A stretch of DNA of 64,000 nt from the NCBI RefSeq assembly GCF_900091505.1, contig NZ_LT607409.1:3224001-3288000 (forward strand), given 5' to 3'. The translations under genes were made by a program, and so were the position numbers. Positions within the stretch are counted from its first letter, which is position 1; each line of letters begins with the position of its first letter. Below are positions 33,836 to 43,792 of the stretch, one piece after another. The DNA is from Micromonospora chokoriensis (GTDB taxonomy: Bacteria > Actinomycetota > Actinomycetes > Mycobacteriales > Micromonosporaceae). The notes under the pieces are model-generated. The model was given only the letters and a program-made list of their open reading frames with translations, did not search any database and was not told the origin of the DNA.

Positions 33836-35704
33836 TCAGTTGGCGTGCTTGCGGCGGGCGGCGGCGCGGCCCCGCTGCTGCTGGTCGAGCACCACCTTGC
33901 GGATGCGCACCGCGGTCGGGGTGACCTCGACGCACTCGTCCTCGCGGCAGAACTCCAGTGCCTGCTCCAGCGAGAGCTTGCGCGGCGGGATCAGCTTCTC
34001 GGTCTCGTCGGAGGTCGACGCCCGCATGTTGGTGAGCTTCTTCTCCTTGGTGATGTTGACGTCCATGTCGTCGGAGCGGGAGTTCTCCCCGACGATCATG
34101 CCCTCGTACACCTCGGTGGTCGGCTCGACGAAGAGCTGACCGCGCTCCTGAAGGTTGATCATCGCGAAGGCGGTGACCGCACCGGACCGGTCGGCGACCA
34201 GCGAGCCGTTGTTGCGGGTCCGCAGCTCACCGAACCACGGCTCGTACGACTCGAAGACGTGGTGCAGGATGCCGGTGCCCCGGGTGTCGGTGAGGAACTC
34301 GGTGCGGAAGCCGATCAGGCCGCGCGCCGGGACCAGCCACTCCATCCGGATCCAGCCGGTGCCGTGGTTGACCAGCTGCTCCATCCGCCCCTTGCGGGTG
34401 GCGAGGAGCTGGGTGATCGCGCCCAGGTACTCCTCCGGGGCGTCGATGGTGAGGCGCTCGACCGGCTCGCAGGTCTTGCCGTCGATCTCCTTCGTGACGA
34501 CCTGCGGCTTGCCGACGGTCAGCTCGTAGCTCTCCCGGCGCATCTGCTCGACCAGGATGGCCAGGGCCAGCTCGCCACGGCCCTGCACCTCCCAGGCGTC
34601 CGGCCGCTCGGTGGGCAGCACCCGCAGCGACACGTTGCCGATGAGCTCCTTGTCGAGGCGGTCCTTGACCATCCGGGCGGTGACCTTGGAGCCCTTGACC
34701 CGGCCGACCAGCGGGGAGGTGTTGGTGCCGATGGTCATCGAGATGGCCGGCTCGTCGACGGTGATCAGCGGCAGCGGCTCCGGGTTCTCCGGGTCCGCGA
34801 GGGTCTCACCGATCATGATGTCCGAGATGCCGGCGACCGCGATGATGTCGCCCGGGCCGGCGGTCTCGGCCGGCTTACGCTCCAGACCCTCGGTCATCAG
34901 CATCTCGGAGATGCGGACCCGCTGGGTGCTGCCGTCGGTGCGGCACCAGGCCACCGTCTGACCCTTGCTGATGGTGCCCTGGCGGACGCGGCACAGCGCC
35001 AGCCGGCCGAGGAACGGCGAGGCGTCCAGGTTGGTGACGTGGGCCTGAAGGGGGGCGCCGTCCTCGTACGCGGGGGCCGGGATGGTGTCCAGCAGGGTGC
35101 GGAACAGCGGCTCCAGGGAGGTGCTGTCGTCGGGCACCGAGCCGTCGGCGGGCTGGGTCAGCGAGGCGATGCCGTCGCGCGCGCACGCGTAGACGATCGG
35201 GAAGTCGATCTGCTCCTCGTCGGCGTCCAGGTCGAGGAAGAGCTCGTAGGTGTCGTCCACGACCTCCTTGATCCGGGCGTCCGGCCGGTCCACCTTGTTG
35301 ATCACCAGGATGATCGGCATCCGGGCCCGCAGCGCCTTGCGGAGCACGAAGCGGGTCTGCGGCAGCGGGCCCTCGCTCGCGTCGACGAGCAGCACCACGC
35401 CGTCGACCATGGTGAGGCCGCGCTCCACCTCGCCACCGAAGTCGGCGTGACCGGGGGTGTCGATGATGTTGATGGTGACCGGGTCGGAGCCGTCCGCCGG
35501 CAGGTAACGCACGCCGGTGTTCTTGGCCAGGATCGTGATGCCCTTTTCCCGCTCCAGGTCACCCGAGTCCATGACCCGCTCGGTGTTCTCGCCCCGGGCG
35601 CCGTACGCCCCGGCCTGCCGCAACATGGCGTCGACCAGGGTGGTCTTGCCGTGGTCGACGTGAGCGATGATGGCGACGTTGCGGAGGTCGGTGCGAAGCT
35701 GCAT
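33836..35704 (-). CDS. typA: Translational GTPase TypA/BipA
   Basis: The 622-residue protein has G1 [10 protein letters not shown]3 [10 protein letters not shown] and G4 NKVD, followed by EF-G-like domain II, an EF-G domain III/V region ([17 protein letters not shown]) and the BipA-specific C-terminal domain ([17 protein letters not shown] with [21 protein letters not shown]). The ATG at 35704 follows GGAAGG; a longer open frame upstream has no site. BipA binds the ribosome under stress and cold and helps 50S assembly. Confidence 0.95.
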   Translation of the reverse strand: MQLRTDLRNVAIIAHVDHGKTTLVDAMLRQAGAYGARGENTERVMDSGDLEREKGITILAKNTGVRYLPADGSDPVTINIIDTPGHADFGGEVERGLTMVDGVVLLVDASEGPLPQTRFVLRKALRARMPIILVINKVDRPDARIKEVVDDTYELFLDLDADEEQIDFPIVYACARDGIASLTQPADGSVPDDSTSLEPLFRTLLDTIPAPAYEDGAPLQAHVTNLDASPFLGRLALCRVRQGTISKGQTVAWCRTDGSTQRVRISEMLMTEGLERKPAETAGPGDIIAVAGISDIMIGETLADPENPEPLPLITVDEPAISMTIGTNTSPLVGRVKGSKVTARMVKDRLDKELIGNVSLRVLPTERPDAWEVQGRGELALAILVEQMRRESYELTVGKPQVVTKEIDGKTCEPVERLTIDAPEEYLGAITQLLATRKGRMEQLVNHGTGWIRMEWLVPARGLIGFRTEFLTDTRGTGILHHVFESYEPWFGELRTRNNGSLVADRSGAVTAFAMINLQERGQLFVEPTTEVYEGMIVGENSRSDDMDVNITKEKKLTNMRASTSDETEKLIPPRKLSLEQALEFCREDECVEVTPTAVRIRKVVLDQQQRGRAAARRKHAN

Positions 35705-35837
35705 ACCCTCTATCCTTCCGCCTGCGCTCGCGCAGGCCGCGTCGGGGTCACCCCCAGGTGCCCCTGATCTATGGTGAAACTGCTGTGCCGGTGGTTCTCC
35801 CGGCTGGCATGCTGGCTCCCGTGTCCCGGGGGCCTGA

Positions 35838-37244
35838 GTGCACGACCTGCTGACCTGGGTGCAGAGTCTGCCCACCCTGTGGATCTACCTGGTCGCCGCG
35901 CTGATCGTGGCGGGCGAGACCGCGGTGATCTTCGGCCTGCTCGTGCCGGGTGAGGCTACCCTGCTGCTCGTCGGCTTCCTCACCTACAACGGTACCTTGC
36001 GGCTCGGGCCGGCGTTGCTCGCGATGATCGTCGCGGCGGTCGCCGGGGACGGGCTGGCCTTCCGCGCCGGACGCCGGTACGGCCCCCGGCTGCGCGCCGG
36101 GCTGGGTCACCGGGTCGGGCCCGAGCGGTGGGGCCGGGCCGACGCCATGCTCGCCCGGCTGGGCGGGCGGGGCGTGTTCGCGGCCCGCTGGGTGGCCTTC
36201 GCCCGCACGCTGGTGCCCCGGCTGGCCGGTGCGGCCGGCATGCCGTACCGCCGGTTCGTGCTGTGGAACCTGGCCGGTGTGGTGACCTGGGTGGGCGGTT
36301 CGGTCCTGCTCGGTCACCTCGCCGGTGAGTCGTACGACACGGTGTCCCGGCTGCTCGGTCGGGCCACCGGCGCGGCGCTGGTGCTGCTGGCGGGCCTGTT
36401 GGCCGTGGTGCTCGCCGGCCGGTGGCTGGGTCGCAACCCCGATCCGGTTCGCGCGTTGCTGTCCCGGGCCGGCGCGTTGCCCCCGGTGCGCTGGCTCACG
36501 GCGCGCTACGGGGTGCTGTTCTTCCTGGTGGCGATGCGGGTCGGGCCGGCGTGGACGTTGCTGCTCAACCTGGCCGCCGGGCTCCTGCTGCTCTTCGCCG
36601 CCGGGCTCGCCATCGCCGGCCTGCTCGCCGTGGCGGTGCGCAACAGCGGCCTGGCCGCACTGGACGACGCCGTCGCGGGCTGGTTCGCCGCCCGGCGTAC
36701 CCCGGATGCCGCCGACGTCACGGCGGTAGTGGTGTCGGTGGTACGCGGGTCGGTGTTGATCCTGTTGGTGGCGCTGGTGGCGGCGGTGCTGGCGTGGCGC
36801 AGCCGGCCCTGGCGCACCGACCTGCTCAGCGTGGTCGGCACGGCGGGCGCGTTCGTGCCCCTGGTGGTGCTGGCCGTGGTGGCCGAACTGACCGGGCCGC
36901 ACGGCGGCGGTGGGTCGGCCCCGCTGCCGACCCAGAACGCCGTGGTGGCGGCGAGCTTCTGCACCCTGGCCTGGCTGGTGTCGCGCGGTGCCCGGTGGCC
37001 GGTGGCCGTGGCGGCCTGGACGACCGCCGCGGCGGGGGTGCTCGGGGTCGGTGGCGCGCGGCTCTACCTGGGTCTGGACACGGCGAGCGGGAGCGCCGCG
37101 GCGGTGCTGCTCGGGGTGCTCTGGACGGTGGTGTTCATGGTGGCGTGGGCCACCCGGGACCGGGCGGTGCGGGAGTTGGAGCAGCCGGTGGACCACGCCC
37201 AGCCGTCGTCCGAGGGGCATCGCAGCCCGGTCGAACCTTGCTAG
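35838..37244 (+). CDS. DedA-domain protein fused to a degenerate PAP2-like domain
   Basis: The 468-residue protein has about eleven membrane segments. Residues 1-200 are DedA/SNARE-associated: [58 protein letters not shown]. DedA proteins are linked to lipid-carrier flipping and proton-driven transport. Residues about 225-450 resemble a PAP2 phosphatase core, but the PSGH motif reads PTQN and the last SRxxxxxHxxxD motif reads [13 protein letters not shown], so the catalytic His residues are gone. The GTG start at 35838 has no strong ribosome site. Confidence 0.75.
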   Translation: MHDLLTWVQSLPTLWIYLVAALIVAGETAVIFGLLVPGEATLLLVGFLTYNGTLRLGPALLAMIVAAVAGDGLAFRAGRRYGPRLRAGLGHRVGPERWGRADAMLARLGGRGVFAARWVAFARTLVPRLAGAAGMPYRRFVLWNLAGVVTWVGGSVLLGHLAGESYDTVSRLLGRATGAALVLLAGLLAVVLAGRWLGRNPDPVRALLSRAGALPPVRWLTARYGVLFFLVAMRVGPAWTLLLNLAAGLLLLFAAGLAIAGLLAVAVRNSGLAALDDAVAGWFAARRTPDAADVTAVVVSVVRGSVLILLVALVAAVLAWRSRPWRTDLLSVVGTAGAFVPLVVLAVVAELTGPHGGGGSAPLPTQNAVVAASFCTLAWLVSRGARWPVAVAAWTTAAAGVLGVGGARLYLGLDTASGSAAAVLLGVLWTVVFMVAWATRDRAVRELEQPVDHAQPSSEGHRSPVEPC

Positions 37245-37277
37245 TGTGCGGCGACTGTCACACGGGGAGGCATCGGC

Positions 37278-38159
37278 ATGATTCGACGGACCGGCCGGCT
37301 GGGCGTCGCGGCGCTCGCCGGGTTCCTGCTGGCGAGCGCGCTGGTCGGCTGCGCCGCCAAGGGGGAGACGCCGCAGGACCTGGCCGCGCCGGTGGCGGTC
37401 ACCGACGCGCCGACCGACACCCCCGGCGACGAGGTCACCGAGGAGCCGAGCCCCTCGGCGAGCGCGGTGGAGTCGATGGGCGCCGCGCCGAGTCGCAGCG
37501 CGACCCCGACGCCGACGAAGAAGCCCACGAAGAAGCCGACCCGCACCGCGACGAAACCCCTCGCGGTGGCGAAGCCGCCCACCGAGACGCAGGTCCCGCC
37601 GGCACCACCGAAGCCCGCGCCGAGTTCCTGCAAGCCGAGCTACAAGGGCACCCAGGCGACCCGGGCCGAGGTGAAGGCGGCGCTGACCGACGCGGCCGGC
37701 CGCACCTACTGGCCGTCCTCCGCACCGGACATCACGATCCCGCTCAACCTGCTCAAGGCCACCGCCTGGCAGGAGAGCGGCTGGCAGTCCAACATCTACG
37801 CCTGTGACGCTGGCGTCGGGCTGATGCAGGTGATGCCGGCCACCGCGACCTGGATGAACCAGCGGTTCGAGAAGAGCTACGAGATCGACGCCTACCGGGA
37901 CAACGCCTACCTGGGCGCCACCTACCTGGCCTGGGCGACGAAGTACATCGGCGACATGTACTTCGAGTCCGACTTCCGACTCGACCCGGCCCTGTGCACG
38001 TCCGAGCTGAATTCCTGCCTGCTCAACGCGGTGATCGCCGCGTACAACTACGGGCACGGGGCGGTGGCGCAGGAGGGGAAGCCGCTGGCCATCCCCAACC
38101 CGTCGTACGTGCGCAACGTCCGCGCGCTGATGTCCGAGTGCGTCTGCCTGGACTACTGA
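37278..38159 (+). CDS. Lytic transglycosylase (SLT-domain) lipoprotein
   Basis: The 293-residue protein has a signal peptide with lipobox LVGC (Cys 25), then a long Thr/Pro/Lys linker (about 35-115) that probably spans the wall. A goose-lysozyme-like SLT domain follows. Catalytic Glu 166 sits in ATAWQESGWQSN, followed by GVGLMQVMPATATWMNQ and VIAAYNYGHGAV. It cleaves the MurNAc-GlcNAc bond with anhydro-product formation. ATG 37278 follows ACGGGGAGG. Confidence 0.92.
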   Translation: MIRRTGRLGVAALAGFLLASALVGCAAKGETPQDLAAPVAVTDAPTDTPGDEVTEEPSPSASAVESMGAAPSRSATPTPTKKPTKKPTRTATKPLAVAKPPTETQVPPAPPKPAPSSCKPSYKGTQATRAEVKAALTDAAGRTYWPSSAPDITIPLNLLKATAWQESGWQSNIYACDAGVGLMQVMPATATWMNQRFEKSYEIDAYRDNAYLGATYLAWATKYIGDMYFESDFRLDPALCTSELNSCLLNAVIAAYNYGHGAVAQEGKPLAIPNPSYVRNVRALMSECVCLDY

Positions 38160-38160
38160 C

Positions 38161-38202
38161 CGCGACGAGGGCCGTGACGGTGTCGCCACGGCCCTCGTCG
38201 CG
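38161..38202. terminator. Bidirectional terminator between convergent genes
   Basis: A perfect 16-bp stem (CGCGACGAGGGCCGTG at 38161-38176 with 38187-38202) with a 10-nt loop lies directly after the transglycosylase stop and ends 8 nt before the MmpL stop. Confidence 0.85.
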
Positions 38203-38210
38203 CCGGTCGG

Positions 38211-40337
38211 TCAGTCGCGGGCGGCAACCGGCTCCGGCGACGCCGGGACGTCCTCGGCAGACTCGCGGGTGATCCGGCCGGGCCACCAGAAGCGCTCACC
38301 GAGCAGGAACGCCAGCGCCGGCACCACGACCGTGCGGACCAGCAGGGTGTCCAGCAGGACGCCGATGCAGACGATGATGCCGATCTGGGTCAGGGTGATC
38401 AGCGGCAGCACGCCGAGGACGGCGAACACCGCGGCGAGCAGCACCCCGGCGCTGGTGATCACGCCGCCGGTGACCCGCAGGGCGGAGAGCATGCCCTCCC
38501 GGGTGCCCACGCTGCGGGCGTCCTCCCGGGCCCGGGTGACCAGGAAGATGTTGTAGTCCACACCGAGCGCCACCAGGAACACGAAGGCGAGCAGCAGGAC
38601 GCCGCTGTCGAGCGCCGGGAAGTCCAGCACGTGGTCGAAGAGCAGCCACGCCGCCCCGAGGCTGGCGAAGAACGACGCGATCACGGTGAGCACCAGCAGC
38701 ACCGGTGCGAGGAGCCCGCGCAGCAGGAGCACGAGCACCGCGCCGACCAGCAGCAGGATGATCGGCAGGATCAGTCGCAGGTCACGGTCGTTGGCCTCGT
38801 CGGAGTCGTACGTGGCGGCCACGGAACCACCGACGATCGCCCCGGACGGCGCGTCCGCGCCGGCGGCGGCCGGGGGAGCGGAGTCGGGCACGGCGGCGAC
38901 CGCCGTACGCAACGCCTCGATCGCGCGGTCCGAGGCGGTGGTGCCGGGTTCGGCTTCCAGGACGACGTCGACCTGGGCCACGGCCTCACCGGCGTCGCCG
39001 GGACGCGCCGAGGCGACGCCGGGAACGGCGGCGGCGGCGTCGGTGACCGCCCGCACCGCCGCCGGTGTGGTGATCACGGCCACCGGTTGGGTGCTGCCGG
39101 CGGGGAACGCCCGAGCCAGCGTCTGCGCACCGGTCACCGCCTCGGGCTCGGCCCGGAACTGCTCGGTCTCGGACAGGCCGGTGCGGATCCCGAGCCCACC
39201 CAGGGCCAGGCCGCCGAGCAGCACGGTGGCCAGCACGGCGACCACCACCGGACGGCGTTCCACGGCCGCGCCGAGCCGACCCCAGAGCCGCCCCTCCCGG
39301 GCGGGGCCCCCGACGCGGGGGACGAACGGCCAGAACAGGCCCCTGCCGAACAGCACCAGGACGGCGGGGAGCACGAACAGGGCCGAGAGCATGGCGAAGA
39401 CCACACCGGTGGCGCAGGCCACCGCCAGTGCCCGGTTGGTCTCCTGCTCGCTGAGCAGCAGGGTGAGAACGCCGAGCACCACGGTGCCACCGCTGGCCAG
39501 GATCGGCTCGGCGGTGCGGCGCAGCGCGGCGCGCATCGCCGCGAAGCGGTCCTCCGTACGCCGCAGCTCCTCCCGGTATCGGGCGATGAGCAGCAGGGCG
39601 TAGTCGGTGGCGGCGCCGAAGACCAGCACGCTGGCGATGCCGGTGACCTGGCCCGGCTGGAGGTTGATGCCGACGGCCGGGACGATGGTGTCCACCGCGC
39701 GCAGGGTGAGTTGCTCGGTCGCCGCGACCACCACCAGCGGCACGATCCACAGGAACGGGCTGCGGTAGGTGATCAGCAGCAGCACCGCCACGACGGCGGC
39801 GGTCACCGCGAGCAGGGTGATGTCGGCGCCGTCGAACACCGAGGAGAGGTCGGCTGTGAAGGCGGGTGCGCCGGTCACGTCGGCACCCAACCCGCCGGGC
39901 AGGTCCGAGAGCGTCTCGCGCAGATCGGTCACCGTCGCGGTGACGGCCTCCTGCCCGCCGGCGGTGTCGACCGGCACGACGACCAGGGCGACGGTGCCGT
40001 CCGGGGAGACCTGGGCGGGGCTGACCTGGCCGCCCGCCGCGAAGCGGCGCAGCTCGCCGGCGCGGGTGTCGACGCTCGCCCGGTCGGCCTCGCTCAGCGC
40101 GGCACCGTCGCCGCGGCTGACCACCACGACGGCGGGCTGCACGTTGTTGGAGGGCAGCTGGTCCTGGAGGCGTTGCACCTGGGTCGACTGCCACTGCGCG
40201 GACAGGCCGGTGGCCGAGACCGGCGCCGGGTTGTCCGGCTGGGGGGTGCCGAAGACGATCGCGGCGACGACGATCGCCGCGGCCACGGTCAGCCAGGCGG
40301 CCAACCGGCCCCGGGCGACTCTGGTGAAGACAGACAT
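38211..40337 (-). CDS. MMPL/RND-family exporter
   Basis: The 708-residue protein starts at ATG 40337 (MSVFTRVARGRLAAWLTVAAAIVV). It has the two-fold MMPL layout: helix 1, an extracellular domain, a five- to six-helix bundle containing GAATDYALLLIARYREEL, then a second extracellular domain and a second bundle with VALGVDYNIFLVTRAREDA. Asp-Tyr pairs in each bundle are the proton-relay residues of MmpL proteins. In actinobacteria the family exports lipids, siderophores or drugs. The divergent MarR gene and a palindrome between them suggest substrate-inducible expression. Confidence 0.9.
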   Translation of the reverse strand: MSVFTRVARGRLAAWLTVAAAIVVAAIVFGTPQPDNPAPVSATGLSAQWQSTQVQRLQDQLPSNNVQPAVVVVSRGDGAALSEADRASVDTRAGELRRFAAGGQVSPAQVSPDGTVALVVVPVDTAGGQEAVTATVTDLRETLSDLPGGLGADVTGAPAFTADLSSVFDGADITLLAVTAAVVAVLLLITYRSPFLWIVPLVVVAATEQLTLRAVDTIVPAVGINLQPGQVTGIASVLVFGAATDYALLLIARYREELRRTEDRFAAMRAALRRTAEPILASGGTVVLGVLTLLLSEQETNRALAVACATGVVFAMLSALFVLPAVLVLFGRGLFWPFVPRVGGPAREGRLWGRLGAAVERRPVVVAVLATVLLGGLALGGLGIRTGLSETEQFRAEPEAVTGAQTLARAFPAGSTQPVAVITTPAAVRAVTDAAAAVPGVASARPGDAGEAVAQVDVVLEAEPGTTASDRAIEALRTAVAAVPDSAPPAAAGADAPSGAIVGGSVAATYDSDEANDRDLRLILPIILLLVGAVLVLLLRGLLAPVLLVLTVIASFFASLGAAWLLFDHVLDFPALDSGVLLLAFVFLVALGVDYNIFLVTRAREDARSVGTREGMLSALRVTGGVITSAGVLLAAVFAVLGVLPLITLTQIGIIVCIGVLLDTLLVRTVVVPALAFLLGERFWWPGRITRESAEDVPASPEPVAARD

Positions 40338-40376
40338 CAGGATTGACCTCGGGGTCCTTCGGGGGTCGAGTATCTT

Positions 40377-40392
40377 GATAATCGAGATTATC
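40377..40392. promoter_or_regulatory. MarR operator palindrome
   Basis: GATAATC-GA-GATTATC is a perfect 16-bp palindrome, and an overlapping near-palindrome, ATCTTGAT-A-ATCGAGAT, lies at 40373-40389. It is strikingly AT-rich for this genome and sits between the divergent exporter (40337) and marR (40448). This is the expected position for autorepression and exporter control. Confidence 0.75.
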
Positions 40393-40447
40393 GGCGGCTG
40401 TTCTATGCTGCAACCCGGGACACGGACGACGGGGGAAGCGGCGCGAG

Positions 40448-40978
40448 GTGGCGACTCACGGCATGTACCGGCGGCGCGACACACGCCGCGAACAGCTGGT
40501 CGCGGAGATCACCAACAACCTCCGGCGGTACGCGTCCGACGCCCAACAGGTCGGCCACGCCTTCGCCAACCTGCACGGGCTCAACCCGACCGACCTGCAG
40601 GCGCTGATCGCCGTGATGGACGCCGAGCTGCTCGGTGAGCCGATCACCCCCGGTCGCCTCGGTGAGCACCTCAACCTCTCCTCCGGCTCCGTCACCGCCC
40701 TGATCGACCGGCTCGAGCGGGCCGGTCACATCCGCCGGGACCGGGACACCACCGACCGGCGCAAGGTGCTGCTGCACTACGCCGACCAGGGCGCCGCCCT
40801 CGCCATGGAGTTCTTCCGGCCACTCGGCGCGCGTACCGACACGGTGATGGACCGCTTCGGCGACGACGAGCTGGAGATCGTGCACCGGTTCCTGGCCGAG
40901 ATAGGCGAGTCGTTGCGGGACCACCGGGACGAGGTACGCGCCGCCCGCCCCGAGCCGCCCCGCCGCCCGACGGGCTGA
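40448..40978 (+). CDS. MarR family transcriptional regulator
   Basis: The 176-residue winged-helix protein has LNPTDLQALIAVMDAELL, LGEHLNLSSGSVTALIDRLERAGHIRRDRDTTDRRKVLLHY (recognition helix and wing) and a C-terminal dimerisation helix. GTG 40448 is the start; the internal Met at position 6 is an alternative. It is divergent from the MmpL exporter and ends 3 nt before the CocE hydrolase, so the hydrolase is probably in the same transcript and regulon. Confidence 0.92.
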   Translation: MATHGMYRRRDTRREQLVAEITNNLRRYASDAQQVGHAFANLHGLNPTDLQALIAVMDAELLGEPITPGRLGEHLNLSSGSVTALIDRLERAGHIRRDRDTTDRRKVLLHYADQGAALAMEFFRPLGARTDTVMDRFGDDELEIVHRFLAEIGESLRDHRDEVRAARPEPPRRPTG

Positions 40979-40981
40979 CCG

Positions 40982-42652
40982 GTGCCGGACCGGCTCCTCG
41001 CCCGCCTCGCCGCAGCCGCGCTGCGGCTACCACCCACCCCACCCGGTCCGGTGCGGGTCACCCGCGACATCGCCGTTCGGGCCCGCGACGGTGTGGTGCT
41101 GCGCACCGACCACTACGCCCCGGCGGCCCGGGACGCGCCGACGGTGCTGATCCGCACCCCGTACGGGCGGGGTGGACCGCTGCGGCTGCTCGGACGGCTG
41201 CTCGCCGCCCGGGGCCGGCACGCGGTCATCCAGGCCTGCCGGGGCACCGACGGCTCCGGCGGCACGTTCGCCCCGCTGGTGCACGAGCGTGACGACGGTG
41301 TGGACACCCTGGACTGGCTGCGCCGCCAACCCTGGTGGGCCGGGCGGCTCGGCATGTTCGGGGTCAGCTACCAGGGCTTCGCGCAGTGGGCGCTCGCCGC
41401 CGACGCCGACGAGGACCTGCGCGCGATGGTCGCGGTGGTGACCGCGTCGGCCACCCGGGACTCGACGTACGCGGGGGAGTCCTTCGCCCTGGACACCGTT
41501 CTGACCTGGGCGGAGTTGCTGCACGCGCAGACCGTGACCTGGCTGGCCCGGCAGTGGGAGCTCAAGCGTGGGCAACCACGGCTCGCCGCCGCGCTGCGGC
41601 ACCTGCCGTTGGTCGACGCCGACCGGGTGGCCACCGGAGTGACCATCCCCTTCTTCCAGGAGTGGCTGCGCCACCACGAGCCGGACGCCGCCTACTGGCG
41701 GACCCGGGTCTTCGCCGACCGGGTGGCCCGGGTGCGGGCGCCGGTGGCCATGGTCACCGGCTGGCACGACATCTTCCTGCCCGCCCAGCTCGACGACTAC
41801 GCCACGCTGCGCGCCACCGGAGCGCGGCCGCGCCTCGTGATCGGGCCGTGGACGCACGGCAGCCCCGGCCTGTTCACGGCCGCCCTGCGCGAGGGACTGG
41901 CCTGGCTCGACGAGCACCTCACGGCCGTACCCCGGTCGCCCGTCCCGGCCCGGACGCCCGTGCGCATCCACCTCGGCGGTGCCGGCGGCGGCTGGCGGGA
42001 CCTGCCGGACTGGCCACCTCCGGCCGTCGAGACCGCCTGGCACCTGCATCCGGGTGGCGAGCTGGCGGTGCGCCCGCCGGTCGCGTCGACGCCGGACACG
42101 CTCCGGTACGACCCGGCCGACCCGACCCCGTCGGTGGGTGGCCCGCTGCTCGTCGCCCAGCGGGCCGGCCGGGTGGACAACCGACCCGTCGAGGCTCGCC
42201 CCGACGTGCTGACCTACACCAGCGCCCCGCTGAGCGCGCCGGTCGAGGTGATCGGCCCGGTACGCGCCGAGATTCACGTCCACGCCGAGCTGCCGTACCT
42301 GGACGTCTTCGTTCGACTGTGCGACGTGGACCGTCGAGGTCGCTCGTGGAACGTGTGCGACGGCCTGGTGCGGGTCGCACCCGAGCGCCCTCCCGCCGAT
42401 TCCGACGGTGTGCTGCGGGTGTCGGTGTCGCTCTGGCCGACCGCGTACCGGTTCGCCGCCGGACACCGACTGCGGGTGCAGGTCTCCGGTGGGGCACACC
42501 CGCGCTGGGCGCGTAACCCCGGCACCGGTGAACCCCTCGGTACGGCGGTGACGCTGCGTGCTGGCTGGCGGCAGGTTCTGCACAACCCGGCGCACCCTTC
42601 GGCGGTGCTGTTGCCGATCGTCCACTCTGCCGCGGTGCACCCTCCCATCTGA
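40982..42652 (+). CDS. CocE/NonD family alpha/beta hydrolase
   Basis: The 556-residue protein has an X-Pro dipeptidyl-peptidase S15-like fold: DIAVRARDGVVLRTDHYAPA, oxyanion region RTPYGRG, nucleophile Ser 129 in FGVSYQGFAQ, Asp in TGWHDIFLPAQ and His in GPWTHGS. A C-terminal jelly-roll domain (LRYDPADPTPSVGG to LPIVHS) completes it. It hydrolyses esters or acyl-peptide bonds; the substrate is unknown. The link to MarR and MmpL suggests detoxification or processing of an exported compound. Confidence 0.88.
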   Translation: MPDRLLARLAAAALRLPPTPPGPVRVTRDIAVRARDGVVLRTDHYAPAARDAPTVLIRTPYGRGGPLRLLGRLLAARGRHAVIQACRGTDGSGGTFAPLVHERDDGVDTLDWLRRQPWWAGRLGMFGVSYQGFAQWALAADADEDLRAMVAVVTASATRDSTYAGESFALDTVLTWAELLHAQTVTWLARQWELKRGQPRLAAALRHLPLVDADRVATGVTIPFFQEWLRHHEPDAAYWRTRVFADRVARVRAPVAMVTGWHDIFLPAQLDDYATLRATGARPRLVIGPWTHGSPGLFTAALREGLAWLDEHLTAVPRSPVPARTPVRIHLGGAGGGWRDLPDWPPPAVETAWHLHPGGELAVRPPVASTPDTLRYDPADPTPSVGGPLLVAQRAGRVDNRPVEARPDVLTYTSAPLSAPVEVIGPVRAEIHVHAELPYLDVFVRLCDVDRRGRSWNVCDGLVRVAPERPPADSDGVLRVSVSLWPTAYRFAAGHRLRVQVSGGAHPRWARNPGTGEPLGTAVTLRAGWRQVLHNPAHPSAVLLPIVHSAAVHPPI

Positions 42653-42811
42653 ACAGACCCCGTCTGAGCTGGGCATTCACGACGATTGCGGGCTATGGTG
42701 GAGTCAACGCCCGGCGCCGTGCACCAGCAGACCGGGCTCGTCGAAAGCCCAGCACCGCGTACGCGGTGTGACGTTGTGCCCGGTCCCCGCCCCACCGGAG
42801 AGGGGGACCCC

Positions 42812-43684
42812 ATGACCCGGGCCCCGGCAAACCTGTTGGCCCTTCGAAGTCTGCTCCTCACTCACCTCGACAACGCCCCCGGCCCGGACGACCTGGAGCC
42901 GGCGGAGGTCGGCATCGTCGGCGACCCGGCCCACCGGGGCGGCTACCACTGCGGCTCGGACCGGGTCGTCGCAAACGACTACTCGGTGGTCGAGTCACCC
43001 CGGGACCGGGCCGGCCTGACGCTCGACGCGGCGGCGCTCGATGTCGGCCAGTTCGACGTCCGCTCCGGTGGCCGTTCGAACACCCTGTCCAGCTTCTCGG
43101 TCTGGTGCGTGGCGCAGTGCGCCGCGAACGCGGCCGACACCCAGGACATCCGCGAGATCATCTACAGCCCCGACGGCACCACCGTGAAGCGGTGGGACCG
43201 CCTCGGCAAGCGCACCACCGGCGACAGCTCGCACCGCTGGCACACCCACTTCAGTTTCTTTCGTGACGCGATCAAGGCGGGTCGCGACCAGCGGCCGTTG
43301 TTCCGCCGCTACCTCAGCTCCATCGGACTACTGGAGGACGACGACATGACCCCTCAGGAGCACAACTGGCTGGCCACCGTCCACAAGAACCTCACCGTGC
43401 TGGACGGCCGCAACCCGATCGGACAGATCTACACCCGGATGGCGGAAGGCCGGGACGAGACCGGCGCCTCGGTGACCGGCAACTGGAACCTGCGGGCGAT
43501 GACGGCGCAGCTCACCGACCTGCAGAACAAGCTCAACGCACTGGCCGCGAAGGACTTCACCGACGAGGCGGCGATCGTGCAGGGCGTGCTGGCCGGGCTG
43601 ACGCCGGAAGAGATCGCGGCGGCGATCCCGCCCACCATCGCCCAGCAGGTCGCCGACGAGCTGGCCCGCCGGCTCGTCGCCTGA
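42812..43684 (+). CDS. Putative M15-like peptidase / phage-lysin-like protein
   Basis: The protein has 290 residues from ATG 42812, which follows GGAGAGGGGG. The first 160 residues resemble M15/VanY-like enzymes of actinophages: HRGGYHCGSDRV (H41/H46), NDYSVVESPRDRAGLTLDAAALDV and HRWHTHFSFFRD with H144-x-H146 as probable zinc ligands. The remaining 130 residues are a helical tail rich in Glu/Ala with TPEEIAAAIP. No signal peptide is visible. No other phage gene is nearby, so it is a lone acquired or domesticated gene. The family call is from motif reading only. Confidence 0.55.
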   Translation: MTRAPANLLALRSLLLTHLDNAPGPDDLEPAEVGIVGDPAHRGGYHCGSDRVVANDYSVVESPRDRAGLTLDAAALDVGQFDVRSGGRSNTLSSFSVWCVAQCAANAADTQDIREIIYSPDGTTVKRWDRLGKRTTGDSSHRWHTHFSFFRDAIKAGRDQRPLFRRYLSSIGLLEDDDMTPQEHNWLATVHKNLTVLDGRNPIGQIYTRMAEGRDETGASVTGNWNLRAMTAQLTDLQNKLNALAAKDFTDEAAIVQGVLAGLTPEEIAAAIPPTIAQQVADELARRLVA

Positions 43685-43687
43685 GCG

Positions 43688-43720
43688 GAGGGACGGCCCG
43701 TAGCCGCCGGGCCGTCCCTC
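43688..43720 (+). terminator. Terminator after the M15-like gene
   Basis: GAGGGACGGCCCG (43688-43700) is perfectly complementary to 43708-43720 with a 7-nt loop, starting 4 nt after the stop codon. Confidence 0.8.
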
Positions 43721-43733
43721 TCCCACCACTCCG

Positions 43734-43760
43734 CAACGATCGTTGGGCAACATCGATTGC
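43734..43760. promoter_or_regulatory. Two adjacent palindromes, candidate ArsR operator
   Basis: CAACGATCGTTG (43734-43745) is a perfect 12-bp palindrome, followed by GCAA-CATCGA-TTGC (43747-43760). Their centres are 14 bp apart, about 1.3 helical turns. They lie 33-59 bp upstream of the ArsR-type start at 43793, so autoregulation is likely. Confidence 0.6.
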
Positions 43761-43792
43761 GCAACAGCTCTTGTGGATGTCATGGTGTGACC

